This document shows positions 1-7,845 of a stretch of 10,687 nucleotides of DNA, one piece after another. Source of the DNA: Sphingobacterium thalpophilum (GTDB lineage Bacteria; Bacteroidota; Bacteroidia; Flavobacteriales; Flavobacteriaceae); NCBI GenBank assembly GCA_943328865.2, contig CALQBR020000019.1, forward strand, positions 1-10,687. Direction: 5' to 3'. Numbering within the stretch: position 1 is the stretch's first letter; each line of letters opens with the position of its first letter. The notes beneath the pieces are model-generated. The model had not been told where the DNA came from. It made no database searches and saw nothing but the letters and a program-made list of their open reading frames with translations. The position numbers were made by a program, and so were the translations under genes.

Positions 1-1
1 A

Positions 2-1429
2 GACAAAACAAAAGGAATGTTATTAAAAGGAACTTCTTGGACTGCATTTTCTTTTGTAGTTCTAAGTATCGTTTATTTATTACGAATTTCAATTTTAACC
101 CGTTTTCTTGATAAATCTGATTTTGGATTAGTGGCTATAGTTTTATTTGTCTTGGGGTTTACAAATATTTTTGCGGATTTAGGTGTTTCCACTGCTTTGC
201 TTTCTAGGAATAATATTTCAAAGAGAGAATATAGTAGTTTATATTGGGGGAGTGTGTTTTTGTCTTTATTACTCTACGTTGTTTTATTTTTAATTACCCC
301 AATAATATCAAATTTTTATGATTCTCCTGATTTAAAATATTTACTTCCTATCATGGGACTTGATATCATTATTTCTAATTCAGGAAGGCAGTTCTCTGTA
401 TTTATGCAAAAATCCTTGCAATTTAAACAATTAGCTATTGTTAAAATTATTTCTGAATTATTATCATTAATACTAGTCGTAATATTAGCGTTCAAAGGAG
501 CTGGAATCTGGAGTTTGGTTTTTTCAATTTTGTTTGCATCTACAATTAATTCCCTTTTCTTGATTTTAATCAATTTGAAATCAAAACCACTTATTTTTTA
601 TTTTAATTATAAAGAATCAAAAACTTTTTATAGAATTGGTTTTTTTCAAACAGGTTCACAAATTTTAGATTATTTATCATCACAAATAGATATTCTTATT
701 TTGGGTAAGTTGTTGCCTTTAGGAGAAATGGGGCTTTATTCGATCATTAAAACTTTGGTTTTTAGAATTTATGGATCAATGAATCAAATAATAACAAAAG
801 TTACAATTCCTATATTTGCATCTCTACAAGATAAAGTGTTAATTTTGAAAGATAGGTATTTGTCAATGATAAATGTGATAGCATTTATAAATGCTTTGGT
901 TTTTTTAGTCTTAGCTATTCAGTCTAAAGAAATTTTGTTTTTATTTTATGGAAAAGAATATGTTGAGAGTTCTTTGGTTTTAGAAATTCTTTGTATTTGG
1001 GGTTTGTTTTCTTCAATTGTAAGTTGTGCCTCATCAATAATTATTGCTTTGGGGAGAACAGAAGTTGGTTTTAGATGGACTCAAATTAGAGTATTATGCA
1101 ATCCTATATTTATTGTGCTTGGGGCTTATTTAGGAGGTATAATTGGCGTTGCAATTGCTCAAGCAGTTTATGCATTTCTTTTTGTATTTGTATACTGGAA
1201 AATTGTAGTGTTTAGAATACTAGATATAATAAGTATTTATGAATTTGTGAAGTCTTTTTACAAGCCCGTTCTTCTATCATTTATATTAGGACCAATGATA
1301 TTTTTTATTAAAAGTATCATTGATATTAAAAATATTTATATTTCTACATTAATTTATGGTTTTGGTATTATTATTATGTTTTTCGCTTTCTTTGGTAAAA
1401 TGATTTCTAAACAAATTAGAAAAATATGA
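2..1429 (+). CDS. wzx: Polysaccharide flippase, Wzx/WzxC-like (MOP superfamily), probably 5'-partial
   Basis: Inner-membrane flippase expected to move undecaprenyl-diphosphate-linked repeat units to the periplasmic face. The reading frame is open to the left edge. An ATG at 17 gives 470 residues, but five more in-frame codons (DKTKG) precede it, and the AAAGG before that ATG sits only one base away. The true start is therefore probably outside the window. The protein is almost entirely hydrophobic, with about 12 or more membrane segments. Numbering from the ATG, it opens with the family-typical stretch around SWTAFSF (7-13) and LTRFLDKSDFGL (27-38). The segment near 207-240, with FFQTGSQILDYLSSQID followed by ILGKLLPLGEMGLYS, is characteristic of WzxC/TuaB-type transporters (Polysacc_synt_3). 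Its stop overlaps the next start as ATGA, indicating translational coupling with the polymerase gene. The family is clear; the transported glycan cannot be read from sequence. Confidence 0.9.
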   Translation, partial: DKTKGMLLKGTSWTAFSFVVLSIVYLLRISILTRFLDKSDFGLVAIVLFVLGFTNIFADLGVSTALLSRNNISKREYSSLYWGSVFLSLLLYVVLFLITPIISNFYDSPDLKYLLPIMGLDIIISNSGRQFSVFMQKSLQFKQLAIVKIISELLSLILVVILAFKGAGIWSLVFSILFASTINSLFLILINLKSKPLIFYFNYKESKTFYRIGFFQTGSQILDYLSSQIDILILGKLLPLGEMGLYSIIKTLVFRIYGSMNQIITKVTIPIFASLQDKVLILKDRYLSMINVIAFINALVFLVLAIQSKEILFLFYGKEYVESSLVLEILCIWGLFSSIVSCASSIIIALGRTEVGFRWTQIRVLCNPIFIVLGAYLGGIIGVAIAQAVYAFLFVFVYWKIVVFRILDIISIYEFVKSFYKPVLLSFILGPMIFFIKSIIDIKNIYISTLIYGFGIIIMFFAFFGKMISKQIRKI

Positions 1430-2640
1430 TTATTTCTTCAAAAATAGAAATGACTAAATATGATAGAATTCTTATTCTTATCATATTTAGTCAGATATTT
1501 GGTCTTTTTGGAGGGGTTTTTCAAGTTACCCGCTTGTTAGCATTGGCGTCTATTCCTCTTTTAATAACTAGTTTGAGGGATTGTAAAATGACAAAAGACA
1601 TGAAAATCGCAGGGTTTTTATTCATTTTATTCATAACAATCGGTCTGCTTTCAGTTTTTTACTCTATTAATCAAGAGAACTCCTTAAAAGAAGCTCTTTA
1701 TATGAGTATAAATTGTCTTCTCTTCTTTGAAATAATTTTTTTTTATAAAAAGGCAAATAAACCACTTTATTCACTTTGTTTAGGCTGGCTTTTTTTTGTT
1801 TTATGTACCTTGCCCTTAGCTTTTTATGAAATTCAATATGATTACCATTTGGAATTATCCTATTATCAATCAGATACCTTAATTGGGGGATTAGGAAATT
1901 TAAAAAGATTTGCTTCGGTTACATTTGGAAATTATAATTTATATAATTTTAATTTAGTATTAGCACTCCCTTTTGTATTGTCTCTATTGTTTAATTCAAA
2001 TAATAAAAAGGAAAAGTTAATTTCTTTTTTTGCCCTAATTTCAATTTTCTTTATTATTTTAACAAATGCAAGTAGAGGTGCATTGTTGAGTTCAATTATT
2101 ATGTTATTTATATTTGTTTTGGCTTTTTATAGAAATAATGTTTTTTTTCTCAAAAAATTTCTGGTTACTTTCTTATTAATCTTAAGTTCTGTGTTTTTTT
2201 GGTTGTTTTATCTCGATAATTTTGACTATTTGGCTTTTAGATTAAGTAACGCAGGATTTGAAGATCAAGGAAGAATGGATTTGGTTAGAATTGGGATTGA
2301 TATGTTATTAAATTCTAATTTTGTTGGGATTGGAGCAGGTAATTTTTCTGATAATGTAAGGATGAATTATAATTCTTATTTAGAAGCACCCCATAATATA
2401 TTCATAGAAATTATATCGCAATACGGACTTATAGTTTTTATTTTCTTTATTATTTTACTATTTAGGATTTATAAAAAAATTGTTAATGCTAATCTTATTA
2501 GCAAAACTTTACTGATATCTACATTATTAACTTTTCCTATAACATTTGTGATTAATAGTAACTATATTAATCATGTTTATGTATGGATATATCTCGCATC
2601 ATTATTTGTAATATTTAAAGATAAAATTGTATATGATTAA
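1426..2640 (+). CDS. wzy: O-antigen polymerase/ligase-like membrane protein (Wzy_C family)
   Basis: 404-residue polytopic membrane protein, expected to polymerise lipid-linked repeat units on the periplasmic side (Wzy). A ligase (WaaL) role is the alternative, because the two share a fold. Visible hallmarks are a run of hydrophobic segments, TNASRGAL at 213-220 (the conserved S-R-G region with its arginine), GRMDLVRIG at 282-290, GIGAGNF at 301-307, and PHN at 322-324 within a long loop followed by GL and another membrane helix. This GxGxGxF...HN order is the Wzy_C/O-antigen ligase signature. The start at 1426 overlaps the flippase stop (ATGA); a second ATG lies nine codons in and is possible. 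The position directly after wzx and among glycosyltransferases favours polymerase over ligase. The gene is very AT-rich and carries several T runs of eight or nine. Confidence 0.85.
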   Translation: MIISSKIEMTKYDRILILIIFSQIFGLFGGVFQVTRLLALASIPLLITSLRDCKMTKDMKIAGFLFILFITIGLLSVFYSINQENSLKEALYMSINCLLFFEIIFFYKKANKPLYSLCLGWLFFVLCTLPLAFYEIQYDYHLELSYYQSDTLIGGLGNLKRFASVTFGNYNLYNFNLVLALPFVLSLLFNSNNKKEKLISFFALISIFFIILTNASRGALLSSIIMLFIFVLAFYRNNVFFLKKFLVTFLLILSSVFFWLFYLDNFDYLAFRLSNAGFEDQGRMDLVRIGIDMLLNSNFVGIGAGNFSDNVRMNYNSYLEAPHNIFIEIISQYGLIVFIFFIILLFRIYKKIVNANLISKTLLISTLLTFPITFVINSNYINHVYVWIYLASLFVIFKDKIVYD

Positions 2641-3568
2641 TAGATTTGATAGCATTTATACCAGTATCAATAATAGTAATTTAATCTTATCAAGGTTAAA
2701 ATTTTATTCTTTTTTGAGATTTTCAGTTCGTAGTTTTGTTAATATTATAATGCCAATATATTTTAGACTAAATCCTACTGATAAAAAATTAGAAAGTAAG
2801 GATGACAATAAGGTTATAGTTTCAATAACAACATTTCCAAATAGAATAAATAAAATATGGCTTGTTATAGAATGTCTTTTACGGCAGACAAGAATGCCAA
2901 ATAATATAATTTTATGGTTATCAAAGGAGCAATTTGTAAGGGGTGAATTAGATTTGCCAATAAAACTTTTGAAATATAAAAAAAATGGTGTTGAGTTTCG
3001 TTTTGTGGATGAAGATTTACGTTCACATAAAAAATATTATTATGCTTTTAAAGAATTTCCAAAAGATATAATAATAACAGTTGATGATGATCTTTTTTAT
3101 ACTGATTTTTTAATTGAAAGTTTATTGAATCTTCATGAAATTTTTCCTAATTCTATATGTTGTCATAGAGGATTTATTGTTAATAAGGATAATAATACAA
3201 TTTTACCTTACAAGCGATGGCAGATAGCAAGAGATTTTGTGAATCCTACTTCTGACCTTTTCCAGACTAGTGGCGGTGGAACACTATATAAGCTAGAGAT
3301 GTTGCATCCTGAGGTATTAAACAAGGAGGTTTTCTTAAATATTTGTTTGGCAGCTGACGATGTTTGGTTAAATTTTATGGCCCAGATGGTCGGTACGAAG
3401 ACAGTTAAAAGTAATTATTTTTCAAATTACATTCCGATTCTTAATTTTAACAACATAAATTTAAGCTCATATAACGTTTTAGGAGGTGGGAATGATCTTC
3501 AAATAAGAAATTTAATTAATTATTACAATTTAAACGAAAATGAAATCTTTAACAAAAATATAATTTAA
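2633..3568 (+). CDS. Glycosyltransferase with DDD motif (GT-A type, exact family uncertain)
   Basis: 311-residue cytoplasmic or peripheral transferase, expected to add one sugar of the repeat unit. After about 58 N-terminal residues with hydrophobic and basic character, the domain opens with VIVSITTFPNRI (61-72), a nucleotide-sugar-binding type beta strand and loop. Next come LRQTRMPNNIILWLS (83-97), IIITVDDDLFY (146-156) with the likely metal-binding DDD at 151-153, SGGGTLYK (213-220), and ADDVWLN (241-247), which may hold the catalytic acid. This pattern is common in capsule and O-antigen clusters but has no assigned donor or acceptor known to me. I chose the ATG at 2633, which overlaps the polymerase gene by eight bases; a TTG two codons upstream is less likely. 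It ends the first overlapping gene block, and a 165-base gap follows. Confidence 0.8.
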   Translation: MINRFDSIYTSINNSNLILSRLKFYSFLRFSVRSFVNIIMPIYFRLNPTDKKLESKDDNKVIVSITTFPNRINKIWLVIECLLRQTRMPNNIILWLSKEQFVRGELDLPIKLLKYKKNGVEFRFVDEDLRSHKKYYYAFKEFPKDIIITVDDDLFYTDFLIESLLNLHEIFPNSICCHRGFIVNKDNNTILPYKRWQIARDFVNPTSDLFQTSGGGTLYKLEMLHPEVLNKEVFLNICLAADDVWLNFMAQMVGTKTVKSNYFSNYIPILNFNNINLSSYNVLGGGNDLQIRNLINYYNLNENEIFNKNII

Positions 3569-3733
3569 CTAAGTAAGTCGAAAGTTTAAATTTGTAAAAT
3601 ATTTAGATTAATAATCGTTTTGGGTGTTTTAAAATTAGAATATTGAGTTTTTTAGTTAGTTTTTTTAACTCATAGCATTTAACAGTATTTAATTACTTAG
3701 CTAGAGTTGTCTTTGTTAGTACATTACAAAAAA
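3569..3733. other. Non-coding gap with weak promoter- and hairpin-like sequences
   Basis: A 165-base gap, the longest in the window, in a locus where most junctions overlap. It contains TAAATTTG at 3587-3594, matching the Bacteroidota -7 box TAnnTTTG, but with no TTG 17-23 bases upstream. It also holds a six-base inverted repeat, TGAGTT at 3644-3649 with AACTCA at 3667-3672, around a T-rich 17-base loop. That stem is too weak to call a terminator. No convincing ORF lies in the gap. It may be a cassette junction or carry a minor promoter for the next gene. Confidence 0.4.
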
Positions 3734-4864
3734 ATGAAAAACATGTCAGTTTTACATATTTGCAACGATTTTTTGTTGACAAAAGTTCATAGTAATCTAT
3801 ATTCTAATTTAGATCAATTAGGTATATGTCAGAAAGTTTTCACTCCATTAAGGGTTAATTCTAAAATTGAAAATAACAAAATAAATTTTATTGTTCAAGA
3901 TTCTACAGTTTTATTTTCAAGTTTGTTATATAAATTCCATAGGTTTTTTTTTGGAGCCAAAATAAAAAAACTATTTAGAGATCTCGAATTGTCTAACGAG
4001 ATTAAAAATGTCGACATCATTCATGCAACCACTTTATTCAGCGATGGCGCTTTGGCATATGAGATTTTTAAAAAATATAATTTACCTTATATCGTATGTG
4101 TCCGTAATACAGATATTAATGTTTTTTTAAAATATAGACCCGATCTGATTTATTTAGCTCATAGAATTTTAAAGAACGCAAAAAAAATAATATTTATAAG
4201 CCAATCAAATTATAATCTATTTTATAAAAATAGATTAATAAAATGGAAAAGTTCTGAATATATGGATAAGACTATTGTAATTAATAATGGAATAGATCAA
4301 TTTTGGCTCAATAATATAAACAAAAAGGAGAAAAAAAATCCTAAAGAGATATTATTTATAGGACGTTTTGATAGTAATAAAAATGTGTTGTCAATTATTA
4401 AATCTTTTTTAGAATTGAGTAAAAAAGATAACTCATTAAAACTTAATCTTGTAGGCGGTTTGGGGGAATGTCAAAAAGAAGTTGAAGAAACTATTTCTAG
4501 AAACATAGGTAAAATTAAGTATTTTGGAGTTGTCTCTTCTTTAGAAGAATTATTAAAAATATATAAAGAATCAGATATTTTTGCTATGGCTTCTCATTAT
4601 GAAACATTCGGATTAGTATATGTTGAAGCTTTGTCTCAAGGATTACCAATTTTATTCACTAATAATCAAGGGATAGATGGTGCCTTCGAAGAAAATATCG
4701 GAATTGGAGTTAATTCCAGATCGGATGAAGAGATCTATTATGGATTGAAATACCTAATAGATAACTACAATAATTTTGAAATAAACAAAATTAATTTTCA
4801 AAAATTTCATTGGCAAAACATATCTTTGAAATATTTAGAAATTTATAAATCAATACTTAGATGA
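3734..4864 (+). CDS. Glycosyltransferase family 4
   Basis: 376-residue retaining GT-B glycosyltransferase, predicted to transfer a sugar from a nucleotide donor to the growing lipid-linked unit at the cytoplasmic face. The N-terminal domain starts with the beta strand SVLHICNDF (5-13), followed by KVHSNLY (17-23). The linker region has VRNTDINVFLKYRPDL (123-138). The C-terminal donor domain begins with EILFIGRFDSNKN (205-217), whose R211 and K216 are the usual phosphate contacts. It carries the EX7E motif as E290-TFGLVYV-E298, then ALSQGLPI. I chose the ATG at 3734, preceded by an A-rich leader. A TTG at 3707 is open but unlikely, and an ATG at 3743 is a shorter alternative. The stop overlaps the acetyltransferase start as ATGA, so the two may act on the same sugar. 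Donor and acceptor are unknown. Confidence 0.88.
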   Translation: MKNMSVLHICNDFLLTKVHSNLYSNLDQLGICQKVFTPLRVNSKIENNKINFIVQDSTVLFSSLLYKFHRFFFGAKIKKLFRDLELSNEIKNVDIIHATTLFSDGALAYEIFKKYNLPYIVCVRNTDINVFLKYRPDLIYLAHRILKNAKKIIFISQSNYNLFYKNRLIKWKSSEYMDKTIVINNGIDQFWLNNINKKEKKNPKEILFIGRFDSNKNVLSIIKSFLELSKKDNSLKLNLVGGLGECQKEVEETISRNIGKIKYFGVVSSLEELLKIYKESDIFAMASHYETFGLVYVEALSQGLPILFTNNQGIDGAFEENIGIGVNSRSDEEIYYGLKYLIDNYNNFEINKINFQKFHWQNISLKYLEIYKSILR

Positions 4865-5418
4865 TCAAAAAGCCCTTTTTTTATTTTAAAAATATTTTGC
4901 GATTACCTATTAATATTTTAAAAAAAAACTCAATTAGTTTAAGTGTTAGAATAAGTAATAATGTGCTAATTGCAAGGTCTAAAGTTGGAATGAATTCTTA
5001 TATAGGTTGTAATGTGGTAATTGTTAATACAGAAATTGGTAATTATTGTTCAATTGCACCTGGAGTACAGATTGGTGGTATGGAACATTCATATTGGTGG
5101 CTGAGTTCCTCTACTTTTTTAAGTGACAAATGTTCCTATAATAATAGAGTAATTATTGGGAATGATGTATGGATTGCTGCTGGTTCAATAATAAAACAAG
5201 GTGTAAAAATTGGAAATAGTTCAGTAATTGGAGCACTATCGTTTGTGAATAAGGATGTTCCTGAGAACTCAATTGTTTTTGGGAATCCAGCCAAGATATA
5301 CAAGAATCGGTTTGATGAAGAAATTTTTAAAAAACTTAAAGATACTGAATTTTGGAATTATGATATAAATGAAGCCAAAAAAATATTGAAAGAGTTTGAA
5401 TTAGACAATAATTATTAA
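4861..5418 (+). CDS. CatB-like (XAT family) hexapeptide-repeat O-acetyltransferase
   Basis: 185-residue left-handed beta-helix acyltransferase, probably acetylating a hydroxyl on a sugar of the glycan with acetyl-CoA. Hexapeptide repeats run from about VGMNSYIG (42-49) through IGNYCSIAPGVQIGG (59-73) and VIIGNDVWIAAGSII to VKIGNSSVIGALSFV. The loop MEHSYWW (74-80) holds the His (76) expected to be catalytic in the xenobiotic acetyltransferase group. The end of the helix reads VPENSIVFGNPAKIYKNRF, a standard coenzyme-A-side motif, followed by a short helical tail. Its start overlaps the preceding GT4 gene (ATGA) and its stop overlaps the next GT4 gene (TAATG). Both sit in the glycosyltransferase block, so it likely decorates the repeat unit and does not build the nucleotide sugar. 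The acyl group and target are not determinable. Confidence 0.87.
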   Translation: MIKKPFFYFKNILRLPINILKKNSISLSVRISNNVLIARSKVGMNSYIGCNVVIVNTEIGNYCSIAPGVQIGGMEHSYWWLSSSTFLSDKCSYNNRVIIGNDVWIAAGSIIKQGVKIGNSSVIGALSFVNKDVPENSIVFGNPAKIYKNRFDEEIFKKLKDTEFWNYDINEAKKILKEFELDNNY

Positions 5419-6608
5419 TGAAGATCCTTTATATACACCAATATTTCAAAACTCCTCAAGAGCCAGGAGGAACTCGTTCTTATTGGATTGCAAAAGAACT
5501 TATTAAGAATGGTCACGAGGTTATTATGCTTACGACAAGTAGCCAAATTTCATCTAAAGTAGTTAAGAAATCTATTGACGGTTTAGATGTGATATATCTA
5601 AAAGTTCCCTATAATCAAAATATGGGCTTTTTTGCTAGATTAAGTTCATTTATTCGTTTTATGTTTAGATCTACATTGATGGCGTTGAAAGTGAAAGATA
5701 TTGATTTGGTAATTGCAACTTCAACACCACTAACAATTGGTTTTCCTGCCTTAGTTTTAAAAAAGTTTAAGAATATTCCTTTTGTGTTTGAAGTTCGTGA
5801 TCTTTGGCCAGAAGTTCCGATTCAAATGGGCGCCTTAAAAAATTCATTCGTTATAGCAATTGCAAATTATTTCGAAAAGTTTATCTATGAAAACGCATCA
5901 CATATAATTGCACTTTCACCAGGAATGGCTGATGGGGTTAGGAAAAAAAATATTTCAGATTCAAAAATATCAATTATTTCTAATATGGCTAAAATTGATG
6001 AATTCTGGCCAAGAGAAAATAACTTTGATTTAATGACAAAGTTAGGATTGAATAAAAATAGTTTTAAAGTAATCCATTTTGGATCACTCGGACTGGCAAA
6101 TGGCGCTATGACAATTATTGAAAGTGCTAAATTATTAAAGGATAACAATAGCATTGATTTTTTATTCATTGGTGGAGGATCTACAGAATCTGAATTGATC
6201 CATAAATGTGAAATGTACAATCTTAAGAACGTCCATTTTTTAGGGAGTTTCCCAATGAATACAACATCAGAAATTGTAAATTTTTCTGATATATCTATTG
6301 TTAGTTTTATGGATATACCAATTTTATACACTAATTCACCAAACAAATTATTTGATTCTTTGTCAGCTGGGAAGCCAATTATTGTTAATTCTGCAGGATG
6401 GACTAAGGATTTAGTTGAAAATAACCAATGTGGTTATTATGTAAACCCTAATAATCCGATTGAATTAGTAGATAAAATACTTTTTTTGCAATCAAATAAG
6501 AGTATAGAAATAAAGATGGGTTTAAATTCTCGAAAATTGGCACAGGATGAATATGACAAATGCATTTTGTGTAAAAAGTTTGTAAATCTCATAGAAAATA
6601 TAAATTGA
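5418..6608 (+). CDS. WbuB-like glycosyltransferase family 4
   Basis: 396-residue GT-B transferase of the WbuB subgroup, whose known members add an amino-deoxy sugar such as L-FucNAc to lipid-linked GlcNAc. Visible marks are MKILYIHQYFKTP (1-13), PGGTRSYW (16-23) with the acceptor-side GGTR loop, FEVRDLWPEVP (124-134, the subgroup signature), ALSPGMADGV (165-174), HFGSLGLANGA (220-230), FIGGGST (250-256), and SPNKLFDSLSAGKP (307-320) at the donor site. In the last motif D313 lies where many GT4 enzymes have the first Glu. The start codon shares a base with the previous stop (TAATG). It lies directly before the PglC-like initiator, which suggests that it adds the second sugar onto the primer. 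That placement is inference, and no L-FucNAc synthesis genes are present in this window. Confidence 0.88.
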   Translation: MKILYIHQYFKTPQEPGGTRSYWIAKELIKNGHEVIMLTTSSQISSKVVKKSIDGLDVIYLKVPYNQNMGFFARLSSFIRFMFRSTLMALKVKDIDLVIATSTPLTIGFPALVLKKFKNIPFVFEVRDLWPEVPIQMGALKNSFVIAIANYFEKFIYENASHIIALSPGMADGVRKKNISDSKISIISNMAKIDEFWPRENNFDLMTKLGLNKNSFKVIHFGSLGLANGAMTIIESAKLLKDNNSIDFLFIGGGSTESELIHKCEMYNLKNVHFLGSFPMNTTSEIVNFSDISIVSFMDIPILYTNSPNKLFDSLSAGKPIIVNSAGWTKDLVENNQCGYYVNPNNPIELVDKILFLQSNKSIEIKMGLNSRKLAQDEYDKCILCKKFVNLIENIN

Positions 6609-6619
6609 TTAACAATTTT

Positions 6620-7228
6620 ATGTATAAACTCTTTTTTAAAAGTGTTATAGACCTTATAGCTGCGTTGATTGGACTTATTGTATTGAGTCCGATATTTATT
6701 TTAGTTATAATTGGTTTGTATTTTTCTAATCAAGGAAAACCTTTTTTCTTTCAAAGCCGTCCAGGCAAAAATCAACATTTGTTCAAAATTATTAAGTTCA
6801 AAACGATGAATGATAAAAAAGACAGCGATGGGAACTTATTGTCAGATGCAGAACGATTAACTAAAGTAGGTGCTTTTGTGAGAAAAACTTCTCTAGACGA
6901 AATCCCACAATTGATTAATGTACTAAAAGGGGATATGAGTTTGGTAGGGCCACGTCCTTTATTACCGCAATACTTGCCTTTGTATAATGATTTTCAAAGT
7001 AGACGACATGAAGTAAAACCTGGTATTACGGGCTGGGCTCAGGTAAATGGCAGAAATGCTATTGGTTGGGAACAGAAATTTGAATATGATGTGCAGTATG
7101 TAGATAGTGTATCTTTTGGTTTAGACGTACAAATACTATTTAAAACTTTTTTGAAGGTAATTAAAAGTGATGGAATAAGTAGTTCCGCATCAGTGACAAT
7201 GGAATTTTTTAAAGGGAATCAGTCATGA
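6620..7228 (+). CDS. pglC: PglC-like phosphoglycosyltransferase (initiating sugar-phosphate transferase)
   Basis: 202-residue monotopic phosphoglycosyltransferase that transfers a sugar phosphate, probably diacetamido-bacillosamine phosphate, from UDP-sugar to undecaprenyl phosphate to begin the glycan. The N-terminal reentrant helix contains the Ser-Pro break at S23-P24. QSRPGKN (45-51), IIKFKTMND (57-65), RKTSLDEIPQL (88-98) with the catalytic D93-E94 pair, GDMSLVGPRPLL (104-115) and KPGITGWAQVNGRN (133-146) follow. The helix break and the acidic pair fall at the same residue numbers as in Campylobacter PglC, which supports the ATG at 6620. A TTG at 6605 overlapping the previous stop would add five residues and is less likely. 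The stop overlaps pglD as ATGA. Motifs are complete and the length is normal for a small PglC. Sugar specificity is inferred from the adjacent pglD, pglE and pglF homologues. Confidence 0.93.
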   Translation: MYKLFFKSVIDLIAALIGLIVLSPIFILVIIGLYFSNQGKPFFFQSRPGKNQHLFKIIKFKTMNDKKDSDGNLLSDAERLTKVGAFVRKTSLDEIPQLINVLKGDMSLVGPRPLLPQYLPLYNDFQSRRHEVKPGITGWAQVNGRNAIGWEQKFEYDVQYVDSVSFGLDVQILFKTFLKVIKSDGISSSASVTMEFFKGNQS

Positions 7229-7833
7229 TATACTTATATGGGGCAAGTGGACATGCTAAAGTGATTATAGAAACTTTAGAACTAGAGCAAAAAAAGGTTG
7301 CAGGATTGATTGATGATAACCCTTCTATTGTCAGTTTATTAGGGTATCCTGTCTTTCAGGAATTGCCGGTTAGTTTTGATATAGAAAAAGATCATTTAAT
7401 TGTTTCTATTGGAGGGAATACAATTCGAAAAGAAATTGTAAGTCGTTTAAATGGAAGGTTTGTCCAGTCAATGCACCCATCTGTCAATTTATCTAAAAGG
7501 GCTCTCATAGGAGTTGGAACGGTAATCATGGCGGGAGTAAGTGTTAATTCTGGTAGTAAAGTAGGAAATCACGTTATTCTAAATACGAATGCTTCTATAG
7601 ATCATGATTGTTGGATTGGAGATTTTGTTCATATATCTCCCAATGTGGCCTTGGCAGGTGATGTGTTTGTTGGAGAGGGGACGCAAATTGGAATAGGCGC
7701 TTGCGTTATTCAAGGGGTTAGAATTGGGAAATGGGCAACGATAGGAGCAGGGGCGGTAATAATAACGAATGTTCCTGATTTTGCTGTTGTTGTTGGTAAT
7801 CCGGGTCGGATTATAAAATATAATGCGTTTTAA
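7225..7833 (+). CDS. pglD: PglD/NeuD-like sugar N-acetyltransferase
   Basis: 202-residue acetyltransferase, predicted to N-acetylate the C4 amino group of UDP-4-amino-4,6-dideoxy-GlcNAc and so complete UDP-diacetamido-bacillosamine. The N-terminal Rossmann-like domain has the nucleotide-binding loop YGASGHAKVI (5-14), then IDDNP at 29-33 and IVSIGGN at 59-65. From about residue 93 a left-handed beta-helix of hexapeptide repeats follows. Within it NASIDHDCWIGDFVHISP (122-139) contains H127, equivalent to the catalytic base of PglD, and H136. The C-terminus reads VVVGNPGRIIK. The gene is coupled to pglC by an ATGA overlap. A different acyl group on N4 is possible, because related enzymes are known to vary. 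Assignment to the PglD/NeuD family is firm; the exact product is inferred from neighbours. Base composition is clearly richer in G and C than in the genes to the left. Confidence 0.93.
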   Translation: MIYLYGASGHAKVIIETLELEQKKVAGLIDDNPSIVSLLGYPVFQELPVSFDIEKDHLIVSIGGNTIRKEIVSRLNGRFVQSMHPSVNLSKRALIGVGTVIMAGVSVNSGSKVGNHVILNTNASIDHDCWIGDFVHISPNVALAGDVFVGEGTQIGIGACVIQGVRIGKWATIGAGAVIITNVPDFAVVVGNPGRIIKYNAF

Positions 7834-7845
7834 TATTGATACGTG

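Noticed and set aside
316..573. Minus-strand ORF of 85 codons inside the flippase gene
   Set aside because: It lies wholly within a strongly supported gene, has no recognisable motif, and reflects reduced stop frequency opposite hydrophobic codons.
3644..3672. Inverted repeat TGAGTT/AACTCA as a transcription terminator
   Set aside because: The stem is only six base pairs with a 17-base loop, and no T run follows the second arm.
3569..3700. Eight-base inverted repeat CTAAGTAA (3569-3576) and TTACTTAG (3693-3700) bracketing the intergenic gap
   Set aside because: With arms over 110 bases apart in AT-rich DNA, one such match is expected by chance about as often as not; there is no transposase, target duplication or further similarity.
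5885..6346. Minus-strand ORF of 153 codons inside the WbuB-like gene
   Set aside because: It is a shadow of the real plus-strand gene, whose motifs are intact across the whole interval; the antisense product looks like no known protein.
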